The notes under the pieces were generated by a model. That model was not told the origin of the DNA, searched no databases, and saw only the letters and a program-made list of their open reading frames with translations. From JBFMAI01 sp040755725 (GTDB lineage: Bacteria > Planctomycetota > Phycisphaerae > UBA1845 > Fen-1342), in contig JBFMAI010000029.1 in the NCBI GenBank assembly GCA_040755725.1, forward strand, positions 1-29,458: 29,458 nucleotides of DNA, read 5' to 3'. Below are positions 23,335-29,458 of the stretch, one piece after another (the first letter of the stretch is position 1; every line of letters starts with the position of its first letter). Position numbers and translations under genes: made by a program.

Positions 23335-25398
23335 CTACTGGCCGGTGAGGATACGGACGAATGGGTTGATGTCGCCGAAATCCACCAGCCCGTCGCCGTT
23401 GCAGTCACCTTGTAACAGCCGGCAGTTGGGGAACTGCTGCGTGTACCCGGCCGGGTTGCTCAGGGCCAACACGAACGGGTTGATGTTGCCAAAGTCCTCC
23501 GCGCCGTCGCAATTCATGTCACCCGGCCGCGGGACGATCAGGCGGGCCTGGTCGCTGACGTAGTTGCCGCAGTCGTCGGTGAGCCACACGTCGTAGTAGC
23601 CGTTGTCGTCGTAGTTGGCGGCGTCGATGTGAAGGGTGTGGGTCGTGACGGCGGTGTAGTGGCCGGTGTTCTGGAGATCGGCCTCGTCCTTCCGCCACTG
23701 ATAACGCAACGTGCCGTGTGTCGTGTTAGCTTCGACGTGGAAGGTCACCGGGCTGCCGAAGAACACCAGTTGCGCCGCCGGCTGCTGCGTGATCGTGATG
23801 AACGGCGAGCCGTGCAAGAACGTTCCGCTCTGGCCGTTCTGCCAGCCTGTTCCACCATTCACCGTAATCTGTCCGCCCGACATCTGCAGATCACAAGTGT
23901 AAACAGCAATCCGACCACCGCCGCCGCCGCCCGGCTCAATGTAGCCCCCCTTGTTGCCGCCGTTGGCACCAATCGTGCCGGCGCCGGCGACCGTGGTGGC
24001 CTCAATCCACAAGCTGCCGCCGGAGCCGCCGCCACCATCGGCGTGCGTCGCGTTGGCTCCGTTGGCGCTGAGTTGGCCGTCAACTGTCAGCACGCCGTTC
24101 ACCACCAGGTGGACCGCGCCGCCGCCGGCCCCGCCCTGCGTCGTGCCGCCGCCACCGCTGCCCAGATCGTCAGGGCTGCTGAGCGAACCGTACATGGACC
24201 CACCAACCGCGCCGGTGGCGGAGTTCCCGCCGCGCCCGCCGTAGCCGCCGCCGGCTGCGCGACCGTTCACCCAGCCGCCAGCGCCTGGACCAGCCTGGCC
24301 CCCGTAGCCCTTTCCGTTGACGGAGAGTGCGCCGTTGGCCGCGATCGTCGCATTGCCGCCGACGTTCAGCTCGAGGGCCGGCCCGCCCGCTAGGTGGGTG
24401 AGTGTCCCCACGGCCGCGATGAGCAGATCCCCACCGATGTTCAGCACCTCGGTCGGGTAGGCCCAGGCGCTGTTGCCAATCGTCAAGTCCCCATCGATCG
24501 AGCCAATCGGTGTGGCAGCCCCGACGTTCCCGTTGTTGTCCAGCCACAGTTCGCCGTATGGATTTCCGGACAGACGTCGATAGATGGTGCCGGCGCCGCC
24601 GCGCATCCAGCCGTTGCCACCGTGCGTCGTCAACGTGCCGGTGAAGACGCTGGTAACGCTGTGAATCGCAATCCGTCCGCCCGCGCCGCCGCCCGGCTCA
24701 GTGTAACCTCCCTTGCTGCCGCCGTCGGCCGTGATAGTGCCGCTGCCTGCCAACGTGCCCACGGTCAGGTAGATGCTCCCGCCCGCGCCGCCGCCGCCCG
24801 CGGCGGTCTGGGCCGCGCCGCCGTTCGCGGTAAACGTGCCATCAACGTTCAGACTGCCGCCCACAGTCAGCCGGACGGCGCCGCCACCGCGACCCCCGTT
24901 GCCCGGGTCGCCGCCGCCGCTGCCAAACTCGATCGGTTCGAGCACCGAACCATACGCCGCGCCGCCGGCTGCGCCGGTTGAGGAGTCGCCGCCGTTGCCA
25001 CCGTGCCCGCCGCCGGAGCTGCGGAAGTTCACCCAGCCACCCGCCCCGGGGCCGAATCCGGCGGCGTAGCCCTTGCCGCTGACGTCGAGTCGGCTGCCGG
25101 GCTCGATCGTCACCGAACCCGCAATAGCGAGGTCCATGAAGTTAACGTGGGCATCGTTGTTCTCGGAGTGCGTCACGACGCCGTTGCCGCGAATCAGCAG
25201 GCTGTTGAAGGGGTGGTAGCCGTTGATCGTGACGGTGCAGCCGGTGACGATGATGTCCTGGCCGTCATACGTCGGATCATTGGCCGCGATGACTGTGGTC
25301 TGGGTGAACTCGACGGCCCACGCCGCCGGCCCCGCCAGTACCGCGGCGAGCGCCGCGACCATCCACGCCGTCTGTCGAAGTCGAAATCCGTGTCCCAT
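23335..25398 (-). CDS. Secreted glycine-rich duplicated protein with Ig-like and dockerin-like domains
   Basis: A 687-residue exported protein; the ATG at 25398 has GGAGGA eight bases upstream. A signal peptide (LRQTAWMVAALAAVLAGPAAWA) comes first. Two Gly-rich modules of about 166 residues, 108-273 and 362-528, match along their whole length (GKGY...GPGAGGWVN, YGS, GSGGG, GGAV, LTVDGxxxANG, GYxEPGGGxGGRIA). An Ig-like domain (about 533-622, ITITQQPAAQLVFFGSPVTF...YQWRKDEADL) follows, then a dockerin-like pair of calcium-binding loops (626-685, GDMNCDGAEDFGNINPFV and GDCNGDGLVDFGDINPFV). This ending is common in planctomycete secreted proteins, where it may anchor or sort the protein. The Gly-rich modules resemble parallel-beta adhesins or autotransporter passengers. 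Probably a surface or matrix protein; ligand unknown. Confidence 0.82.
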   Translation of the reverse strand: MGHGFRLRQTAWMVAALAAVLAGPAAWAVEFTQTTVIAANDPTYDGQDIIVTGCTVTINGYHPFNSLLIRGNGVVTHSENNDAHVNFMDLAIAGSVTIEPGSRLDVSGKGYAAGFGPGAGGWVNFRSSGGGHGGNGGDSSTGAAGGAAYGSVLEPIEFGSGGGDPGNGGRGGGAVRLTVGGSLNVDGTFTANGGAAQTAAGGGGAGGSIYLTVGTLAGSGTITADGGSKGGYTEPGGGAGGRIAIHSVTSVFTGTLTTHGGNGWMRGGAGTIYRRLSGNPYGELWLDNNGNVGAATPIGSIDGDLTIGNSAWAYPTEVLNIGGDLLIAAVGTLTHLAGGPALELNVGGNATIAANGALSVNGKGYGGQAGPGAGGWVNGRAAGGGYGGRGGNSATGAVGGSMYGSLSSPDDLGSGGGGTTQGGAGGGAVHLVVNGVLTVDGQLSANGANATHADGGGGSGGSLWIEATTVAGAGTIGANGGNKGGYIEPGGGGGGRIAVYTCDLQMSGGQITVNGGTGWQNGQSGTFLHGSPFITITQQPAAQLVFFGSPVTFHVEANTTHGTLRYQWRKDEADLQNTGHYTAVTTHTLHIDAANYDDNGYYDVWLTDDCGNYVSDQARLIVPRPGDMNCDGAEDFGNINPFVLALSNPAGYTQQFPNCRLLQGDCNGDGLVDFGDINPFVRILTGQ

Positions 25399-25568
25399 GA
25401 TCGGCGTCCTCCGGAGAACACCCGGTCCTTGGGGCGGCCGACGGCGTGCCACGCGACGGCTCCACGCCGGCGGTCCATGCGCCGGGACCCGCCCCCTTGC
25501 CTCTTCACGCTTCTCAAGCGCAGCGGGCGGGTGGGCGCCACGATGGACGAGCGGGTTCCCGGGCGGAT

Positions 25569-28223
25569 TCAGCGGCTGGGGAGTGATGTGGGCTCGGCGG
25601 TGGCCGATAACCAGCGCGGCCAGTTCGGATCCTGGGCCGCGCGGCGCAGCAGGACCTGGGCGAAATGCTGCTCCAGGAAGCGGAAGATATGCGAGTCGCG
25701 GCAGGACTCCAGATAGGCTAATCCGGTCGCCCGGTTGCCGCGCCCCAACTCCCGCAGCGCGATGAGAAACGTGAACTCGCAGCGCGGCCCGGGGACATCG
25801 CCCGCGGCGGCCAGCAGACCCGCCGCGTCCAGCCGACCCGCCAGGTATTCGATGGCCGGGCCGGGCGTGCCGCCCTCGCCATCCTCCGAGGTCAACTCAC
25901 CGGGGCCGCGCGCGGCGAGCAACTCGATCGCCGCCGCCGCGGCTTCTCGTTCACCGACCCACTCGGCCATGACCACGGCCAGAAAGATCGCGTTGGCGTG
26001 CGCGCGGTGCCGTTCGAGTGAATCGCGGCAGACGCGGTGGGCTTCGTCCAGACGGCTGAGTTCCGCCAGCATCAAGGCTTGTTGGAAGCTGAGCGGATAG
26101 TAGTTCGGCGCCGCGGCGTGGTGGGGTTCGATGGCCCGCAGCGCCGCCTCGGTCTGCCCGAGGGCATACAGCATCATCGCGTGCTTGTGGACCAGCGCCG
26201 GGTCCACCTGGCCGGTGGTTTCCTGCTTGACGACCAGGGCCCGGGCATACGCTTCCGCCGCCCCGGCATAATCACCAGTGCAGCGCAGGTAGTGACCCCG
26301 TTGTTGGAAGACCTCCACTTCGTCGGGACGGCGGAGCCGCAGGGCCTCGTCCAAGTCTTGCCGGCAGTTCTCGAGCCACGCCTCCCGGTAGGATCGCAGG
26401 TCGGGCTGCGTGGCGGCGAAGGAGGCGGCCGCCAGCCAGCCGTGGGCACGGCTGGCATACGCCAGCGACGATTTGGGCCGGAAGGTGACGAGCGCATCGT
26501 AGTCATTGAGCATCGCGTTCAACTCTTCGCGCGCCCCCTCGGCCAACAGCCGCAACGCGCGAAACTGAGCCCGGGCACTGATGGCCGGGGTGAACTCCGC
26601 CCGCAGGTCGATGGCCCGGCTGAACGAGGCCGCCGCCCGGCTGCGCTGAACACCGCTCAACACCTGTCCGTGCAGATACCACCCGAGCCCGGTTTCTATG
26701 TCCGCCTCAGCGACCCGGTCCAACAACCGCTGCCGGCTGGGATAGTCCGGGACCATCGAGTACGCCCACGCCAAGGCGAGCGTGGCCTCGACATGCCCGG
26801 GCGCCTTCTGTAACGCGCGGGTCAGGTGAGGCACGGCCTCGCGGCCCTGGAAGGCCGTCAGCGGGATGAGAGCACGGCACAAGTGCAACTCAACGGAGTT
26901 CACGCCCAGCGCGCTCGCCCGATCCAGCAGGCGTCTGGCCGCAGCACAGTCCTCGTCGAAGAGAATCGCCTGCGCCGCCTCGTCCACGCACCGCTGCCCC
27001 TCCAGGTGCCGGAGATTCACGAGCAACACGAACGCCGTGACGCTCAACGCCGCCACCAGCGCCGCCGCCAGCGTCTTCCACCGATGTCGCCGTACAGCGC
27101 GGGCCGCTTTGACTACCAGCAACGTCCGCCGCGCCCGAATCGGCTCGCCGTCGAGGAAACGCCGGCAATCCTCCGCCACGTCGCGCGCCCGCGCGTAGCG
27201 ACGCTCCGGCTCTTTCTCCATGCACTTGGTGACAATGGTCTCCAGGTCGCGCGGGATCGTGGAATTGAGCTCTCGGAGCGGCGGCGGGTCGGCGAACGTG
27301 ATCCGGTTCAGGACGACTTCGCGCGATTCGCCGTCGAACGCCGGCCGCAGCGCCAGCAGTTCGTACAGCGTGGCCCCCAGCGAGTAGATGTCCGTCCGGG
27401 CGTCCACGCGCGAGTGGCTGCCACGGGCCTGCTCCGGCGACATATAGCGGGCGGTGCCGAGCACGTCGCCCGCCGCCGTGATCGTCGTCAAAGCGTCCAC
27501 GCGGGCCAGCCCGAAATCCGTGATCCAAACGTTGTCGCGGGCATCGAGCAACAGATTCGACGGCTTCACGTCGCGATGGACGATGCCCTCGTTGTGGGCG
27601 TAGTCCAGGGCCTCGGCCGCCTGCTGCCCCCAGCGCGCCACACGCCGGAAGTAGTCGCGGCCCGGCGGCGACGCCGCCTGCCGCAAGCGAACCAGGTGCT
27701 CCGCCAACGAGCGTCCCTCGATGTACTGCATCACATAGTAGTGGATGCCCTGCTCCTGCCCGACCGCGTACACGGGCACGATGTTGGTGTGGTGCAGACG
27801 CCCGGCCGTCGCCGCCTCCCGCCCGAACCGCTCCGGAGCGCTGCTCGACAGCAGAACGTCCGCGGGCAGGACCTTCAGTGCAACCCGGCGGTTGAGCGAC
27901 GTTTGGATCGCCTCATACACGACCCCCATGCCCCCACGGGCCACCTCGCGGACAATGCGGTACTCGCCAAGCTGCTGGCCGCGCTCGAGCTTCGACGCAT
28001 TCAGCGCCCGGCTCGTCGCCTCCACGAAGTCCAGCGTTTTGAACACGCCCCGCAACGACTCGGCCAAGTCCGGGTGGCGACGCAGGTAACTCGCCTGGTC
28101 CGGCTGGTGGCCGTCGGCCAGCTCCTGCAGATAGCGGTCAAGGACCGCCTCCAGGCTCGAACCCTCATCGGCGGAGGTGTCTCTCGGCTTGGGGCCGGGG
28201 GACCCCGGCGGGTCAGACGGCAT
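25569..28223 (-). CDS. Membrane Ser/Thr protein kinase with C-terminal TPR region
   Basis: An 884-residue PknB-type kinase. Kinase marks: glycine loop GGMG (97-100), K117 (VALKVLP), catalytic HRDVKPSN (216-223), DFG (236-238) and MSPEQARG. Before it is a planctomycete-type leader (EAVLDRYLQELADG, PDLAESL). After it, a basic stretch leads to one membrane helix (383-404), so the kinase is cytoplasmic. A long helical part of TPR repeats (about 425-870) would face outside by this topology, with AASFSRAIDLRAEFTPAISARAQF and GDYAGAAEAYARAL as clear units. The start overlaps the end of the ECF sigma gene by 11 bases, so the two are coupled. This fits the known planctomycete pairing in which the kinase regulates its partner sigma factor. 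No input domain other than the TPRs is seen. Confidence 0.92.
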   Translation of the reverse strand: MPSDPPGSPGPKPRDTSADEGSSLEAVLDRYLQELADGHQPDQASYLRRHPDLAESLRGVFKTLDFVEATSRALNASKLERGQQLGEYRIVREVARGGMGVVYEAIQTSLNRRVALKVLPADVLLSSSAPERFGREAATAGRLHHTNIVPVYAVGQEQGIHYYVMQYIEGRSLAEHLVRLRQAASPPGRDYFRRVARWGQQAAEALDYAHNEGIVHRDVKPSNLLLDARDNVWITDFGLARVDALTTITAAGDVLGTARYMSPEQARGSHSRVDARTDIYSLGATLYELLALRPAFDGESREVVLNRITFADPPPLRELNSTIPRDLETIVTKCMEKEPERRYARARDVAEDCRRFLDGEPIRARRTLLVVKAARAVRRHRWKTLAAALVAALSVTAFVLLVNLRHLEGQRCVDEAAQAILFDEDCAAARRLLDRASALGVNSVELHLCRALIPLTAFQGREAVPHLTRALQKAPGHVEATLALAWAYSMVPDYPSRQRLLDRVAEADIETGLGWYLHGQVLSGVQRSRAAASFSRAIDLRAEFTPAISARAQFRALRLLAEGAREELNAMLNDYDALVTFRPKSSLAYASRAHGWLAAASFAATQPDLRSYREAWLENCRQDLDEALRLRRPDEVEVFQQRGHYLRCTGDYAGAAEAYARALVVKQETTGQVDPALVHKHAMMLYALGQTEAALRAIEPHHAAAPNYYPLSFQQALMLAELSRLDEAHRVCRDSLERHRAHANAIFLAVVMAEWVGEREAAAAAIELLAARGPGELTSEDGEGGTPGPAIEYLAGRLDAAGLLAAAGDVPGPRCEFTFLIALRELGRGNRATGLAYLESCRDSHIFRFLEQHFAQVLLRRAAQDPNWPRWLSATAEPTSLPSR

Positions 28224-28878
28224 CGCCCAACAGCTCCCGTAGACGGATCAGCGCCCGCACGCACAGGCTGCGCACGGCCCGCTCCGTACGGTCCATCTTC
28301 GCGGCTGTCTCGGCGACACTCAACTGTCGCAGGTAGCGTAAATCAATCACTTCCCGCTGGTCGGGGCTGAGCTGGTCGAGGGCCCGCCGCAGCAACCGCT
28401 CCCGGTTGACCCGGTCCGCGGCCCGGCTGGGGCTGGTCAAGGACCCGGCCAAGGCGTCAAACAGCGGATTGAGTGAATCATCGTGGCCCAGGTCGCCGGC
28501 CCGGACTTCCCCGGCCCGCTTGAGCGTCTGGAACGCCTGCCGGTCCACATCGCAGATGCGATTCAGCGCGATCCGCCGCAGCCAGGCAAAGAAGCTGTCG
28601 TGCCCGCGGTCCACGAACTGGTCGATGCTGTTGAGCACGTCCACGTAGACTTGCTGGACGACATCCTGCGACTCCAGCCGCTGCCGGAGCCGGTCGCCCA
28701 ATTCCGCCCGAATGGAGTCCAGCAGCCGCTGGGCGTGGGCCTGGAGCAGCTCGGTCAGGGCCGCCTCGTCGCGCTGGCGGGCGCGGGCGATCAGGCTATC
28801 CAGTTTGTCCGGCTGCACGCTGGCCACAGCAGGTCTCCGTTCCTTCAAGCGTGCTCGCCGGCGTCGCGCTTCGCTCAT
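28213..28878 (-). CDS. ECF-type RNA polymerase sigma factor, planctomycete class
   Basis: A 221-residue sigma factor. Region 2 (about 40-115) holds DVVQQVYVDVLNSIDQFVDRGHDSFFAWLRRIALNRICDVDRQ, which matches the -10-binding helix pattern. Region 4 (about 160-218) holds LDQLSPDQREVIDLRYLRQLSVAETAAKM and the recognition helix RTERAVRSLCVRALIRLRE. A basic N-terminal extension is present and no ribosome site stands out at the ATG at 28878, so a GTG a few codons on is possible. The linkage to the kinase gene by an 11-base overlap defines it as a kinase-associated ECF sigma factor. No anti-sigma gene is seen. Its regulon cannot be read from this window. Confidence 0.92.
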   Translation of the reverse strand: MSEARRRRARLKERRPAVASVQPDKLDSLIARARQRDEAALTELLQAHAQRLLDSIRAELGDRLRQRLESQDVVQQVYVDVLNSIDQFVDRGHDSFFAWLRRIALNRICDVDRQAFQTLKRAGEVRAGDLGHDDSLNPLFDALAGSLTSPSRAADRVNRERLLRRALDQLSPDQREVIDLRYLRQLSVAETAAKMDRTERAVRSLCVRALIRLRELLGDAV

Positions 28879-29191
28879 CCGTCAGGCCCCAACCGGGGTG
28901 AGGGAACCCCAGCCGCCACCGGGCGCACGCCCGGACGGTCATCCGTCTGTTGAGGCTATCGGCTGCCGGGCGGTGGCTCAAGAAGAATGGGCCCCGGGGC
29001 CATGCAACCGCGTGTGGGACCGTTAGCATGTTTGCGCGGCGCAGGGCAAGCCGGTGCGGAATGAACGGTCCCTTGGAACAGCCCAGGGAAGCGGTCGGCC
29101 ACGGTCGGAGAAGGTCGTGAAGCTGGGCGTAGTCGTCGTCGTTTGACGGGGCGAGCGGTACCTGGTCATCCGCCGGGGGAGCGCCAAGTCC
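28879..29191. other. Non-coding stretch upstream of the sigma factor gene
   Basis: No supported gene. This should contain the promoter of the sigma/kinase pair. No clear -10/-35 pair was found; the sequence between 28900 and 29000 is high in GC. Confidence 0.4.
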
Positions 29192-29265
29192 GAACCGAGC
29201 CGCGACCGTGAGGGTTCGGTGCCTGCCGCACCGAAGACCGCTTCCTCACGGGCGCGGCTCGGTTC
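29192..29265. repeat. Nested cruciform: 22-bp inverted repeat enclosing a second hairpin
   Basis: Bases 29192-29213 (GAACCGAGCCGCGACC...) and 29244-29265 pair over 22 bp with one mismatch. Inside, TTCGGTGC (29215-29222) and GCACCGAA (29228-29235) form a perfect 8-bp stem with a 5-base loop. A further CGCGGCTCGG sits just outside, at about 29273-29282. The GAGCCGCGACCGTGAGG arm resembles repeats spread through planctomycete genomes. No transposase is nearby. Confidence 0.6.
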
Positions 29266-29297
29266 TAGGCAGCGCGGCTCGGCACTGTGCGGCGCCC

Positions 29298-29458
29298 TCA
29301 CGAGGTCAGGGCTTCGTAGACCGCCTGCCAGTAGGCGGCGACCTCCGGATCGCAATCGTACGCGGCGACCGCCGCCGCCAATGCAACGAGGTCATCATAC
29401 AACTCCGGGTCAATGTTCGCCGCCAGGAGCGCGGCCAGCTCGGCCGGTTCCGGCATCG
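29298..29458 (-). CDS. Small acidic protein, possibly 5' partial
   Basis: The frame reads from the right edge to a stop at 29298. An ATG at 29456 would give a complete 52-residue protein (MPEPAELAALLAANIDPELY...), helical, acidic and Ala-rich, with one Cys. Because it touches the edge it may instead be the C-terminal part of a longer gene. No family recognised. Composition and codon use are protein-like, but the short length keeps the call uncertain. Confidence 0.4.
   Translation of the reverse strand, partial: MPEPAELAALLAANIDPELYDDLVALAAAVAAYDCDPEVAAYWQAVYEALTS

Overview
This window looks like chromosomal DNA of a high-GC planctomycete, most likely of the Phycisphaerae or a related uncultured class. 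The clues are a Ser/Thr kinase with a long TPR tail translationally coupled to an ECF sigma factor, a secreted glycine-rich protein ending in the planctomycete dockerin-like pattern (DxNxDGxxDFGDINPFV), Rhs cores of planctomycete type, paired DUF1579 genes, a phosphate-porin-like OprO/P gene, and zinc ribbons of the CxxCxYxLxG...CPECG type. This placement is inference from gene content, not from a marker gene.

Left accessory region (1-5830, + strand). Four copies of the 3' part of an Rhs core lie in tandem. The first enters from outside the window and may be the end of a full-length Rhs gene. The next two are orphan modules. Each of these three cores runs into a different C-terminal tip, and a gene for a membrane protein follows each tip at once. 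The third spacer overlaps the tip stop by a GTGA, and the second starts one base after the stop. The fourth core is chimeric: it is joined to a piece of an internal YD-repeat region and cut by a 97-bp palindromic insertion. This is the layout of a polymorphic-toxin tip array with cognate immunity genes, but neither the tips nor the partners belong to a toxin or immunity family I recognise. Every core copy also carries two in-frame insertions, 30 and 60 bp, built from the same small palindromic element but read in two different frames.

Envelope block (5833-13633). A small exported protein and an OprO/P-like porin are on the - strand. A 650-bp gene-poor stretch, a 35-residue single-span microprotein and another 400-bp empty stretch follow. 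Then comes a + strand run of an OppD-type ATPase, a BamD-like TPR protein, an LptE-like lipoprotein and FtsH, which together suggest outer-membrane assembly and membrane quality control.

Central and right block (13709-28878, all - strand). In order along the window: an Rrf2 regulator, MurG, a Na+/solute symporter, a CPBP intramembrane protease whose frame is broken at a run of eight Gs, two DUF1579 proteins, phenylalanine 4-hydroxylase overlapping a large YfhO-like membrane protein, the glycine-rich dockerin-bearing secreted protein, and the coupled kinase and ECF sigma factor. The last 580 bp hold a strong nested cruciform and the end of a small acidic ORF.

No rRNA, tRNA, CRISPR array, transposase or integrase gene was recognised.
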